A stretch of DNA of 64,000 nt, taken from contig NZ_CP115669.1 of NCBI RefSeq assembly GCF_029203285.1, forward strand, positions 3,596,001 to 3,660,000, read 5' to 3'. Below are positions 46,283 through 55,002 of the stretch, one piece after another. Within the stretch, counting starts at the first letter, position 1; each line of letters starts with the position of its first letter. The DNA is from Pseudomonas sp. PSE14. GTDB lineage: Bacteria; Pseudomonadota; Gammaproteobacteria; Pseudomonadales; Pseudomonadaceae. Below the pieces are notes generated by a model. That model was not told the origin of the DNA. It saw only the letters and a program-made list of their open reading frames with translations, and ran no database searches. Position numbers and translations under genes: made by a program.

Positions 46283-46777
46283 ATGCACCTGGATTCACTG
46301 CAAGACACCGTTGCGCCGGAAGGCGTCTGCTACGGCTGCGGGGGCAGCAACCCGCACGGGCTGCACATCAAGAGCCACTGGCACGAGGACGGTATCCACG
46401 TCGTCGCCGAGCACCTGCCCGAAGCCAAGTACTGCGGCTGGCCGGAGCTGGTCTACGGTGGTCTGATCGCCATGCTGGTGGACTGCCACTCCAACTGGAC
46501 CGCCATGGCCTACCACTACCGCGCCGAAGGCCGCGAGCCGGGCAGCCTGCCGCGCATCGACTGCGTCACCGGGAACCTGGGCATCAAGTACATCAAGCCG
46601 ACGCCCATGGGCGTACCGCTGACGCTCAGGGCCCACGTCGAGGGCGAGGTCGGACGCAAGAGCCGGGTCATCTGCGAGGTCTACGCCGGCGACGTGCTGA
46701 CCTGCGTCGGCGACTCGATCTTCGTGCGGGTCGACACTGCGCAACTGCGTGACGCCGCCCACGGCCGCGAGGCCTGA
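46283..46777 (+). CDS. PaaI/4HBT family thioesterase
   Basis: This encodes 164 residues from ATG 46283 with AAGGAAGG upstream. A Cys/Gly-rich start (CYGCGGSNPHGLHIKS) precedes the hot-dog fold. The core shows GWPELVYGGLIAMLVDCHSN (the HGG-like helix region has YGG) and IKYIKPTPMGVPLTLRAHVE. Members hydrolyse acyl-CoA thioesters. The substrate is not predictable here. Confidence 0.85.
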   Translation: MHLDSLQDTVAPEGVCYGCGGSNPHGLHIKSHWHEDGIHVVAEHLPEAKYCGWPELVYGGLIAMLVDCHSNWTAMAYHYRAEGREPGSLPRIDCVTGNLGIKYIKPTPMGVPLTLRAHVEGEVGRKSRVICEVYAGDVLTCVGDSIFVRVDTAQLRDAAHGREA

Positions 46778-47026
46778 ACCACGCTTGCTGCGCCGGTGAA
46801 ATACACCGGCGCATCACGGCCCCCCGCTCCCTGCCCGAGGCACCAGTCCGCCTATCTTTCAGGCCCGGCGCGGCATAGATCCAAAAGTTCTCGCCATATA
46901 CTCAAACATCACTTTTACGCATATTCCCTAACTGGTATCGTGCGCCCACTCCGCGTGGAGCGCGTTGCCGTGCGCGCTGGGATACGCAGTACGCCTGAGC
47001 GCTATAGCCTGACAGCAGGATGATTC

Positions 47027-48685
47027 ATGTACGTATATGACGAATACGATCAAAGGATCGTAGAAGATCGCGTCAAGCAGTTTCGCGATCAGACCCGCCG
47101 GTACCTGGCAGGTGAACTGACCGGCGAGGAATTCCGCCCGCTGCGTCTGCAGAATGGCCTGTACATCCAGCGCTATGCACCCATGCTGCGAGTGGCCGTG
47201 CCCTACGGCCTGCTGTCCTCCCGGCAGGTTCGCAAGCTGGCGCAGATCGCCCGCGACTACGACAAGGGCTACGCACACATCAGCACCCGCCAGAACGTCC
47301 AGTACAACTGGCCGGAACTGGAAGACGTGCCGGAAATCCTCGCCGAGCTGGCCACCGTGCAGATGCACGCGATCCAGACCAGCGGCAACTGCATCCGCAA
47401 CACCACCACCGACCAGTTCGCCGGCGTCGCCCGTGACGAACTCGTGGACCCGCGCCCCTGGTGCGAGATCATCCGCCAGTGGTCGACCTTCCACCCCGAA
47501 TTCGCCCACCTGCCGCGCAAGTTCAAGATCGCCGTCAACGGCGCCGTGAGCGACCGCGCCGCCATCGAGGTGCACGACATCGGCCTGGAAGCGGTGAAGA
47601 ACGAAGCCGGCGAGCTGGGCTTCCGTGTCTCCGTCGGCGGCGGCCTGGGCCGTACCCCGATCGTTGGCAGCTTCATCAACGAATTCCTGCCCTGGCAGCA
47701 CCTGTTGTCCTACCTGGACGCCATCCTGCGCGTGTACAACCGCTATGGCCGCCGGGACAACAAGTACAAGGCGCGCATCAAGATCCTGGTCAAGGCACTG
47801 ACGCCGGAAGTCTTCGCCCAGAAGGTCGACGCCGAATGGGCGAACCTGAAGGACGGCCCGAGCACCCTGACCGACGCCGAACTGCAGCGCGTGGCCGCCC
47901 ACTTCGTCGATCCGGCCTACCAGGCCCTGGAAGACCAGGACGCCGCCCTCGCCCAGCTGGACGCCGAACACCCCGGCTTTGCCCGCTGGCGCCAGCGCAA
48001 CACCTTCGCCCACAAGAAGCCTGGCTACGTCGCCGTGACCCTGTCGCTCAAACCCACCGGCGTGGCGCCTGGCGACATCACCGACAAGCAGCTGGACGTG
48101 GTCGCCGACCTCGCCGACCGCTACAGCTTCGGCGAAGTGCGCAACAGCCATAACCAGAACATCATCCTCGCCGACGTCGAGCAGGCGCAGCTGTTCACCC
48201 TCTGGGGCGAACTGCGCGAGAACGGTTTCGCTACCCCCAACGTGGGCCTGCTGACCGACCTCATCTGCTGCCCGGGCGGCGACTTCTGCTCCCTGGCCAA
48301 CGCCAAGTCGATCCCGGTGGCCGAAGCCATCCAGCGTCGCTTCGATGACCTGGACTACCTGTTCGACATCGGCGACATCGACCTGAACATCTCCGGCTGC
48401 ATGAATGCCTGCGGCCACCACCACGTGGGCCACATCGGCATCCTCGGCGTGGACAAGAAGGGCGAGGAGTTCTACCAGGTCTCCCTCGGCGGCAGTGCCA
48501 GCCGTGAAGCGAGCCTTGCGCAGATCCTCGGCCCGTCCTTCGCCCAAGAGCAGATGGCCGACGTGATCGAGAAGATCATCAAGGTCTACGTGGAACAGCG
48601 CACCGAAGAGGAACGCTTCCTCGATACCTACCGTCGCATCGGCATCGACCCCTTCAAGGAGCGCGTATATGCAGCGAATCATTAA
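47027..48685 (+). CDS. cysI: sulfite reductase (haemoprotein/ferredoxin-type), CysI
   Basis: This encodes 552 residues from ATG 47027, with AGGA 6 nt upstream. Two nitrite/sulfite reductase half-domains carry LRLQNGLYIQRYAPMLRVAV, ISTRQNVQYNW and SGNCIRNTTTDQFAG. The [4Fe-4S]-sirohaem ligands are in LICCPGGDFCSLANAKS (~415-425) and ISGCMNACGHHHVGHIG (~457-463). It reduces sulfite to sulfide for cysteine synthesis. The next gene (DUF934) overlaps by 17 nt, the standard arrangement of cysI in Pseudomonas. Confidence 0.95.
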   Translation: MYVYDEYDQRIVEDRVKQFRDQTRRYLAGELTGEEFRPLRLQNGLYIQRYAPMLRVAVPYGLLSSRQVRKLAQIARDYDKGYAHISTRQNVQYNWPELEDVPEILAELATVQMHAIQTSGNCIRNTTTDQFAGVARDELVDPRPWCEIIRQWSTFHPEFAHLPRKFKIAVNGAVSDRAAIEVHDIGLEAVKNEAGELGFRVSVGGGLGRTPIVGSFINEFLPWQHLLSYLDAILRVYNRYGRRDNKYKARIKILVKALTPEVFAQKVDAEWANLKDGPSTLTDAELQRVAAHFVDPAYQALEDQDAALAQLDAEHPGFARWRQRNTFAHKKPGYVAVTLSLKPTGVAPGDITDKQLDVVADLADRYSFGEVRNSHNQNIILADVEQAQLFTLWGELRENGFATPNVGLLTDLICCPGGDFCSLANAKSIPVAEAIQRRFDDLDYLFDIGDIDLNISGCMNACGHHHVGHIGILGVDKKGEEFYQVSLGGSASREASLAQILGPSFAQEQMADVIEKIIKVYVEQRTEEERFLDTYRRIGIDPFKERVYAANH

Positions 48686-49172
48686 GCACCGCGAGGTCGT
48701 CGACGACCGTTGGCACCTGCTGCCCAAGGACGCGACCCTGGAGACCGTGCCCAACTGCGACGACGTGATCATCCCGCTGAACCTGTGGCTGGAACACGGC
48801 CCGGCCCTGCGCGGCCGTGACGGCGGCCTGGGCGTGTGGCTGGATGCGGACGAAGAGCCGGAAGCCATCGCCGAAGACCTGGACAAGTTCCAGGTGATCG
48901 CCGTGAACTTCCCGGCCTTCACCGACGGCCGCGGCTTCAGCACCGCGCGCCTGCTGCGCGAGCGTTTCGGCTACAAGGGCGAAGTACGCGCCATCGGCGA
49001 CGTACTGCGTGACCAGCTGTTCTTCATGCAGAGCTGCGGTTTCGACGCCTACGCCATCCGCGCCGACCGCGATCCGCATGACGCGCTGGCCAGCCTGGAG
49101 GACTTCTCCGAGGTCTACCAGACTTCGGTGACCCAGCCGCAACCGCTGTTCCGTCGCCGCCAGCTCGCCTGA
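48669..49172 (+). CDS. DUF934 family protein, CysI partner
   Basis: This encodes 167 residues, overlapping the end of cysI. The DUF934 core is visible: DVIIPLNLWLEHGPALRGRD, VIAVNFPAFTDGRGFSTARL, RLRERFGYKG-like helix and VRAIGDVLRDQLFFMQSCGF. Genes of this family nearly always follow sulfite reductase genes in Proteobacteria, so a role in sulfite reduction, perhaps electron supply or assembly, is inferred. No cofactor motif is seen. Confidence 0.9.
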   Translation: MQRIIKHREVVDDRWHLLPKDATLETVPNCDDVIIPLNLWLEHGPALRGRDGGLGVWLDADEEPEAIAEDLDKFQVIAVNFPAFTDGRGFSTARLLRERFGYKGEVRAIGDVLRDQLFFMQSCGFDAYAIRADRDPHDALASLEDFSEVYQTSVTQPQPLFRRRQLA

Positions 49173-49185
49173 GCCGGTTGACATG

Positions 49186-49218
49186 AAAAAGCCCCGCAAT
49201 GCGGGGCTTTTTCTTTTT
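49186..49218 (+). terminator. rho-independent terminator after cysI-DUF934
   Basis: GCCCCGC (49191-49197) and GCGGGGC (49201-49207) form a stem flanked by A5 and TTTTTCTTTTT, 14 nt past the DUF934 stop. Confidence 0.93.
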
Positions 49219-49224
49219 CTCTTC

Positions 49225-49302
49225 GTAGGAGCGAGCTTGCTCGCGAACCCGCCCAGCTTCAGCGCCGCCGGTAAATCTGTTCGCGAGCAAGCTCGCTCCT
49301 AC
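49225..49302. repeat. REP pair (Pseudomonas REP/BIME)
   Basis: GTAGGAGCGAGCTTGCTCGC at 49225-49244 faces GTTCGCGAGCAAGCTCGC..CTAC ending at 49302, between convergent genes. Confidence 0.9.
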
Positions 49303-49315
49303 AGGGAGGCCACGC

Positions 49316-49894
49316 TTAAGCGCGCACGCTCTCCCAGGCAATCTGCGCCAACTGATCCCGGCACTCGATCAGGTCCACCTTTGTGCGCCCGGCCAGCCAG
49401 TTGCGCGCATAGTCCTGGCTCGGACCGATCACCACCGAATTGAACAGCTCCGGCGCAAGCTCCTTGAAGGCACCGGCCTTGCGGTGTTCGGAGAGCACTC
49501 CGGCAATGCGCCGGCCCTGCTGGCGGTTGGCCTCACGCAACGCCTCGCCGACCTCCCCCGCCTCAACGCGGCCACGGCTGTGCAGGATGAAACGCGCCCA
49601 GTCCGGATTGGCCGCCACCCAGTCGACGTAGCAGGTGACGAACAGCTTCACGCAGGCCTCCGCGCTCATGCCCTCCTCCAATCCGGCGTCGAGCAGTGCC
49701 GCATATTGGCCAACGCCCGTGAGGTACAGCGCGCCGATGATCCGCTCCTTGTTGCCGTAATGGTGGTAGAGACTGCCGATACTGGCGCCGGAGCGATCGC
49801 GGATCATCTCGATGGTGGTGGCGTCCACGCCGAATTCGCTGAAGCAGGCCAGCGCAGCCTGGAGAATCTCATCTTTGCGGGAAGGTCGGGCCAT
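49316..49894 (-). CDS. TetR family regulator
   Basis: This encodes 192 residues from ATG 49894. The TetR helix-turn-helix covers ~8-55 (EILQAALACFSEFGVDATTI, then SGASIGSLYHHYGNKERIIG). The ligand domain is all-helical, with WVAANPDWARFILHSRGRVE. A perfect palindrome lies between its start and the divergent thioesterase gene, so it probably represses both itself and the thioesterase/hydrolase pair. The ligand is unknown; a lipid or acyl-CoA is suggested by the neighbours. Confidence 0.88.
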   Translation of the reverse strand: MARPSRKDEILQAALACFSEFGVDATTIEMIRDRSGASIGSLYHHYGNKERIIGALYLTGVGQYAALLDAGLEEGMSAEACVKLFVTCYVDWVAANPDWARFILHSRGRVEAGEVGEALREANRQQGRRIAGVLSEHRKAGAFKELAPELFNSVVIGPSQDYARNWLAGRTKVDLIECRDQLAQIAWESVRA

Positions 49895-49926
49895 GGGGTT
49901 CCTGTGGAGAAAAACCGCTCGAACAG

Positions 49927-49951
49927 AATTCTAGAATATTTTTCTAGAATT
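49927..49951. promoter_or_regulatory. TetR operator-like palindrome
   Basis: A perfect inverted repeat has arms AATTCTAGAA (49927-49936) and TTCTAGAATT (49942-49951) and a 5-bp spacer. An extra half-site TTCTAG lies at 49955-49960. It is AT-rich and centred between the divergent TetR and thioesterase genes. Confidence 0.8.
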
Positions 49952-50018
49952 AATTTCTAGTCTTCGTATACTGCCTGGGCGCGCATCCATCTTCAATCCG
50001 CTTTGCCCCGGAGTTGCC

Positions 50019-50456
50019 ATGAGTCAGATGATGCAAATGTACCAGCAGGCCGGCCCCGCGCAGTTCAGCGCCATGATTGGCCAGGTCGCCCCCTACTTCG
50101 CCAGCATTGCCCCGCAGTTCGTCGAACTGCGCCCCGGCTACGCGGAAGTGACCTTCCCCAAGCGCCGCGAAGTGCTCAACCACATCGGCACCGTGCACGC
50201 CATAGCCCTGTGCAACGCTGCTGAACTGGCCGCCGGGACCATGACCGACGTGTCGATCCCCAAGGGCCGGCGCTGGATTCCCCGCGGCATGACCGTGGAA
50301 TACCTGGCCAAGGCGGACGGCGACGTTCGCGCCGTGGCCGACGGCCGCGCAGTCGACTGGAACCAGGAAGGTGACATCATCGTTCCGGTGCTCGCCTACG
50401 TCGGCGACAAGAAGGTCTTCCGCGCCGACATCACCATGTACGTCAGCCAGGCCTGA
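50019..50456 (+). CDS. DUF4442 hot-dog fold thioesterase
   Basis: This encodes 145 residues. The hot-dog pattern shows APQFVELRPGYAEVTFPKRR, LNHIGTVHAIALCNAAELAA (HIGTVHA helix in the active-site position) and VEYLAKADGDVRAVADGRAV. This is typical of DUF4442 proteins related to PaaI thioesterases. It lies 10 nt before a hydrolase gene, with a divergent TetR regulator. Confidence 0.85.
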   Translation: MSQMMQMYQQAGPAQFSAMIGQVAPYFASIAPQFVELRPGYAEVTFPKRREVLNHIGTVHAIALCNAAELAAGTMTDVSIPKGRRWIPRGMTVEYLAKADGDVRAVADGRAVDWNQEGDIIVPVLAYVGDKKVFRADITMYVSQA

Positions 50457-50466
50457 GGACCGAACC

Positions 50467-51321
50467 ATGATCACCCCGCTCCCGCGTTCCCTGGATAATG
50501 GCAACGGCCACAACCTTTCCAGCCACTGGTACTACCCGACCGGCCAAGCCCGGGGCGCGGTGCTGATCGTCCCCGCCATGGGCGTCGAGCAGCGCTTCTA
50601 CACCGCTTTCGCCAACTGGCTGGCCGAGCGCGGCTACCTCACCGTGACCTTTGACTATGTCGGCATGGGCAAGTCCCGCGCTGGACACCTGCGCGACCTG
50701 GACGTAGACGTGCTGGCCTGGGGCAACCACGACTGCAGCGCCATGCTCGACGCCGTAGTGGAGGCCGCCGGCAACCTGCCCGTGTACTGGATCGGCCACA
50801 GCCTCGGCGGGCAGATCCTGCCCTTCGTGCGCGGCACCGAACGTATCCACCGCGCCTTCACCATCGCCACCGGCAGCGGCTACTGGCGCGAAAACACCAA
50901 GGGGCTGCGGCACAAGGCCTGGCTGCTCTGGTACTGCCTCGCGCCGACCATCACGCCGCTGCTGGGCTACTTCCCAGGCAAGCGCCTGGGCGTGGTCGGC
51001 GACCTGCCGCGCGGGGTGATCGAGCAATGGCGGCGCTGGTGCCTGAATCCGGAATATGCGGTGGGCGCGGAAGGTGGCGCAGTGCGCGAGGCGTATTCGT
51101 CGGTGCGTACACCGATCACCTCGATTTCCTTCACCGACGACGAGATGATGTCCGGGCGCAATACCGAATCGCTGCACGGTTTCTACCGTGGTGCGCCAAA
51201 GACGGTGAAACGCATCGCCCCGCAGGACATCGGCGTGAAACGCATCGGCCACTTCGGCTTCTTCCGCAGCCAGTTCGCCGATTCGCTGTGGGCGGGTTAC
51301 CTGCTGCCGGACCTGGGCTGA
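50467..51321 (+). CDS. alpha/beta hydrolase
   Basis: This encodes 284 residues from ATG 50467. The alpha/beta-hydrolase core has an oxyanion strand VLIVPAMGVEQRFYTAFANW, the nucleophile elbow IGHSLGGQILPF (Ser ~117), a late acid SFTDDEMMS and a C-terminal His in RIGHFGFF. A lid-like region (~135-190) has hydrophobic helices. It is likely an esterase or lipase-like enzyme; the substrate is unknown. It is paired with the thioesterase gene. Confidence 0.85.
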   Translation: MITPLPRSLDNGNGHNLSSHWYYPTGQARGAVLIVPAMGVEQRFYTAFANWLAERGYLTVTFDYVGMGKSRAGHLRDLDVDVLAWGNHDCSAMLDAVVEAAGNLPVYWIGHSLGGQILPFVRGTERIHRAFTIATGSGYWRENTKGLRHKAWLLWYCLAPTITPLLGYFPGKRLGVVGDLPRGVIEQWRRWCLNPEYAVGAEGGAVREAYSSVRTPITSISFTDDEMMSGRNTESLHGFYRGAPKTVKRIAPQDIGVKRIGHFGFFRSQFADSLWAGYLLPDLG

Positions 51322-51342
51322 CACCCAGGCCCGGCGCGGGCC

Positions 51343-52335
51343 TCAGTCGAGGTTCACCAGCACCCGCCCAACCAGCTTGCCGGCGAGAATCTGGTGGATG
51401 GCAGCGGGCAGGTCATCGAGCTTGACCTCCCGGACCGCCGCTTCGAGGTTATCGAGCTTCCATTGCAGGGACAGCTTGTCCCACATGGAAGCCTTGACCA
51501 CCAGTGGCAGTTCAACCGAGTCCACGCCCAGCAGGTTCACGCCGCGCAGGATGAACGGCAGCACGGTGGCCTTGAAGGCGGCGCCGGCGGTCAGACCGCA
51601 GCAGGCGACGCTGCCGCCGTACTGCAGCGACTTGACCACGTTGAACAGGATGTCGCCGCCCACGGTGTCCACGGCGCCAGCCCACTGTTCGCGCAGCAGC
51701 GGCTTGTCGACGCCATCGGAGACGGTGGCGCGGTCGAGAATCTGCCGCGCGCCCAGGCGGTTAAGCAGCTCGGCCTGCTCCAGCTTGCCGGTGGCGGCGG
51801 CCACGGTGTAGCCCAGTTTCGCCAGCAGCATCACCGCGATACTGCCCACGCCACCGGTGGCGCCAGTGACCAGGATGGGGCCGGAGGACGGCGTCACACC
51901 GGCACGTTCGAGCTTGTCGACGCACAGCGCAGCGGTCAGGCCGGCAGTGCCGAGGATCATGGCTTCGCGCAGCGACAGGCCCTGCGGGCGCTTGATCAGC
52001 CAGGCGGCGGGCACGCGGATGTACTGGCCGAAGCCGCCCGGCGTGTTCATGCCCAGGTCGTAGCCGGTGACGATCACCTCGTCGCCGACGGCGAACTCAC
52101 CTACCGAGGACTCTTCCACCACGCCGGCGGCATCGATGCCGGGGGTGTGCGGGTACTTGCGGGTGACGCCACGGTTGCCGCTGGCGGACAGCGCATCCTT
52201 GTAGTTCAGCGAGGAATACTTCACCCGCACCAGCACTTCACCTGCCGGCAAATCGGAAACCTGCCGCTCGGCCACCTGCAGGTCATACACACCATGTGCG
52301 CTTTCCGTGACCCACAACGCCTTGAATGCACTCAT
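51343..52335 (-). CDS. acuI: acryloyl-CoA reductase / YhdH-AcuI type quinone oxidoreductase
   Basis: This encodes 330 residues. It belongs to the zinc-independent MDR family, with SSLNYKDALSASGNRGVTRK, YPHTPGIDAAGVVEES and the Rossmann motif VTGATGGVGSIAVMLLAKLG (~150-170). The block GFGQYIRVPAAWLIKRPQGL and the length match AcuI/YhdH, which reduces acryloyl-CoA to propionyl-CoA with NADPH and so detoxifies acrylate. It is monocistronic, convergent with the hydrolase gene. Confidence 0.92.
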   Translation of the reverse strand: MSAFKALWVTESAHGVYDLQVAERQVSDLPAGEVLVRVKYSSLNYKDALSASGNRGVTRKYPHTPGIDAAGVVEESSVGEFAVGDEVIVTGYDLGMNTPGGFGQYIRVPAAWLIKRPQGLSLREAMILGTAGLTAALCVDKLERAGVTPSSGPILVTGATGGVGSIAVMLLAKLGYTVAAATGKLEQAELLNRLGARQILDRATVSDGVDKPLLREQWAGAVDTVGGDILFNVVKSLQYGGSVACCGLTAGAAFKATVLPFILRGVNLLGVDSVELPLVVKASMWDKLSLQWKLDNLEAAVREVKLDDLPAAIHQILAGKLVGRVLVNLD

Positions 52336-52388
52336 CTCGACCCTCCTCTTTCGAAATCAAGCCCGGCGCAGTCCCGCGCCAGGCGGAA

Positions 52389-53417
52389 TCATTGCCAGAA
52401 ACGGCTGCGCCCCAGACGGTCCCACCAGGTCACCAGCACGCGGTCGATCACGCCGCTGACGCCGACACCGAAGCGTTCCTGGATGGACTTCTTCTGCACA
52501 TAGCTGAGCTGATAGACATCCGCGTCGCGGGCGCGTTCGGCCAGGTATTCGTCACTGGTCTTGAGCTCGTCCACCAGTTTCTTGCCCAGCGCCGCCTGGC
52601 CCAGCCAGACCTCGCCAGTGGCGATCTCATCGATGGCCAGCTGCGGGCGGTAGTGGACGACGAAGCGCTTGAACAGCTCGTGGGTGGTTTCCAGGTCTTC
52701 CTGGAACTTCTCGCGGCCCTTTTCCGTGTTCTCGCCAAACACGGTCAGGGTGCGCTTGTATTCGCCGGCGGTGAGCACCTCGAAATCGACGTCGTGCTTC
52801 TTCAACAGGCGGTGCACGTTGGGCAATTGCGCCACGACGCCGATGGAGCCGAGGATGGCGAAGGGCGCGGAAAGGATGCGCTCGCCGATGCAGGCCATCA
52901 TGTAGCCGCCACTGGCCGCGACCTTGTCGACGCAGACGGTCAGCGGCACGCCGGCCTGGCGGATGCGCGCCAGTTGCGAGGCGGCCAGGCCGTAGCCGTG
53001 GACCATGCCGCCGCCGCTTTCCAGGCGCAGCACCACTTCATCACGCGGGGTGGCCAGGGTCAGCAGCGCGGTCACTTCATGGCGCAGGTGCTCGGTGGCC
53101 GAGGCCTTGATGTCGCCGTCGAAGTCCAGCACGTAGACGCGGCTCTTCTCGCCGCCCTTCTTCTTTTTCGCTTCCTTCGCCGATTTCGCCTCGGATTTGC
53201 GCAGGGACTTCAGCTTGGCCTTCTCCAGCACGCTATGCTGCAAGCGCTCGCGCAGTTCCTTGTAGAAGTCGTTGAGCTTGTGCACCTCCAGGTGTCCGCC
53301 GCTGCCACGGCGGCCACGGCCGCGCAGCGCGGCGATCACCACCAGGACGATGACGATGGCCACCACCACGGTGAAGGTCTTGGCCAGGAAACCCGCGTAA
53401 TCCGCTAGAAACTCCAC
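52389..53417 (-). CDS. sohB: SohB, inner-membrane signal peptide peptidase family protease
   Basis: This encodes 342 residues. One N-terminal transmembrane helix covers ~10-32 (LAKTFTVVVAIVIVLVVIAA). A lysine-rich charged linker (~62-90) precedes the S49 peptidase domain. The nucleophile Ser is in VDKVAASGGYMMAC (~178) and the general-base Lys in TAGEYKRTLTVFGENTEKGR (~232). The size matches E. coli SohB, which suppresses loss of HtrA when overproduced. It probably degrades peptides at the periplasmic face. Confidence 0.95.
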   Translation of the reverse strand: MEFLADYAGFLAKTFTVVVAIVIVLVVIAALRGRGRRGSGGHLEVHKLNDFYKELRERLQHSVLEKAKLKSLRKSEAKSAKEAKKKKGGEKSRVYVLDFDGDIKASATEHLRHEVTALLTLATPRDEVVLRLESGGGMVHGYGLAASQLARIRQAGVPLTVCVDKVAASGGYMMACIGERILSAPFAILGSIGVVAQLPNVHRLLKKHDVDFEVLTAGEYKRTLTVFGENTEKGREKFQEDLETTHELFKRFVVHYRPQLAIDEIATGEVWLGQAALGKKLVDELKTSDEYLAERARDADVYQLSYVQKKSIQERFGVGVSGVIDRVLVTWWDRLGRSRFWQ

Positions 53418-53628
53418 TCACTTCCCCTTTTACGAAACTGGTCTCGCCCGCAGGACGAGCGATGTGAATCCCGCAAGCATACCCACGCCGCAGGCGCGCC
53501 ACCAGCGCTGGCAAGACGCTGCATCAGTCCAGCGAATGGCATTCAAACAAGCGTATGTTTTTTCGTTGACAGCCCCAGGTGATCCTCATAACCTCGCCGG
53601 AACTTTCAGCCCTGCCGAGATACTGCGC

Positions 53629-54339
53629 GTGGGAAGCATCTATCTGATTCGACATGGCCAGGCTTCGTTCGGCGCCGACGACTACGACGTGCTCTCGCCC
53701 ACCGGCGTGCGCCAAGCCGAAGTCCTCGGCGAGCACCTGGCGAGCCTGGGTCTGCACTTCAACCGCTGCGTCAGTGGTGACCTGCGTCGCCAGCGCCATA
53801 CCGCCGAAGCGGTGATGGGTCGGTTGAACGATGCCGGCATCGCCATCCCCACGCTGGAAATCGACTCCGCCTTCAACGAATTCGAAGCTGACGCGGTGAT
53901 CCGCGCGCACCTGCCGGACTTGCTGGAAATCGAGCCGCAGGCGCTACACATCATGCGCAACGCCGCCGACCACCGCGCCGAATTCCAGCGCCTGTTTTCC
54001 CTGGTGATCAACCGCTGGCTCTCCGGCGAGCACGACAAGGAAGGCCTGGTGAGCTGGGCCGAATTCGTCGACACCGTGCATGGCGGCCTCAAGCGCCTGC
54101 TGGAATCGGCCAGCGGCAAGGACAGCATCGGCGTGTTCACCTCCGGCGGCACCATCACCGCGATACTGCAACTGGTGACCGGCATCCCGCCGCTGAACGC
54201 CTTCGAACTCAACTGGCAGATCGTCAACACTTCGCTCAACCGCCTGAAGTTCCGCGGCAGCGAAGTGGCCCTGGCTTCCTTCAACAGTCACGTGCATCTG
54301 GAATTGTTGAAGGCGCCGGAACTCATCACCTATCGCTGA
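53629..54339 (+). CDS. histidine phosphatase (phosphoglycerate mutase-like) family protein
   Basis: This encodes about 236 residues from GTG 53629, which starts right at the family opening IYLIRHGQASFGADDYDVLS. The upstream in-frame extension to 53464 is not credible. The phospho-accepting His is in LIRHGQ. The usual second catalytic His (H-G-G) is replaced in VFTSGGTITAILQL by Ser-Gly-Gly, a variant seen in part of the superfamily. The Arg of LRRQRHTAEAV is kept. Activity is therefore uncertain. It is followed 59 nt on by an SCP2 gene. Confidence 0.85.
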   Translation: MGSIYLIRHGQASFGADDYDVLSPTGVRQAEVLGEHLASLGLHFNRCVSGDLRRQRHTAEAVMGRLNDAGIAIPTLEIDSAFNEFEADAVIRAHLPDLLEIEPQALHIMRNAADHRAEFQRLFSLVINRWLSGEHDKEGLVSWAEFVDTVHGGLKRLLESASGKDSIGVFTSGGTITAILQLVTGIPPLNAFELNWQIVNTSLNRLKFRGSEVALASFNSHVHLELLKAPELITYR

Positions 54340-54398
54340 GTACCGGCCCATTGCGACCTCGACCGTCGCGCGAGAAAACCTAGAAAAGGAATAGAACC

Positions 54399-54710
54399 AT
54401 GAGCGTTGCTGACATCGTTTCCACCATGAAGAGCAAGTTCAACGCCAGCGCGGCCGCCGGCCTGGACCTGGTGTTCCAGTTCAACATCGAAGACGGTGAC
54501 AACCACTACCTGGTGGTCAAGGACGGTACCTGCGAAGTGGTACAGGGCGATGCCGAGAACCCCAACGTCACCCTGATCATGGACAGCGAAACCCTCAAGG
54601 GCATCACCAGCGGCGAAACCGACGGCATGCAGGCCTTCATGGCCGGCAAGCTGCGCGCCGAAGGCGACATGATGCTGGCGATGAAGCTGGGCGAACTGTT
54701 CCCGGTCTGA
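54399..54710 (+). CDS. SCP2 sterol-carrier-like lipid-binding protein
   Basis: This encodes 103 residues with AAAAGGAA upstream. It is a complete single SCP2 domain: LVFQFNIEDGDNHYLVVKDG, NVTLIMDSETLKGITSGETD and FMAGKLRAEGDMMLAMKLGE. Such domains bind acyl-CoAs or other lipids. The neighbours (phosphotransferase, SDR) resemble acyl-CoA metabolism clusters, so it may be a carrier in that pathway. A strong terminator follows. Confidence 0.93.
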   Translation: MSVADIVSTMKSKFNASAAAGLDLVFQFNIEDGDNHYLVVKDGTCEVVQGDAENPNVTLIMDSETLKGITSGETDGMQAFMAGKLRAEGDMMLAMKLGELFPV

Positions 54711-54737
54711 TCCGCGAGAACCTGCCTGCGCAGCATG

Positions 54738-54768
54738 AAAAACCGGAGCCCAAGGCTCCGGTTTTTTT
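54738..54768 (+). terminator. rho-independent terminator after the SCP2 gene
   Basis: ACCGGAGCC (54742-54750) pairs with GGCTCCGGT (54754-54762) around a CAA loop and continues into T7. Confidence 0.94.
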
Positions 54769-55002
54769 ATGCCCGCACCCTGCTACGGCCTGCGAATCAG
54801 GCAGCCTGATCGGGGTGCAACACGAACGCCAATAACGGCTACCGGCGCTTGTGACGGGTAGAGGCGGACATTAGATTAGCCAATGATCATCCGGCGCCAT
54901 CATTGCTCTGTCTGATCCAGATGGAACATGACGCCGGCTTGCGCGCCACCTCGCGCGGTGCCTTGGGCCCCGCGGGGAAGACCAGTAGAAGAAGGGACCA
55001 GC

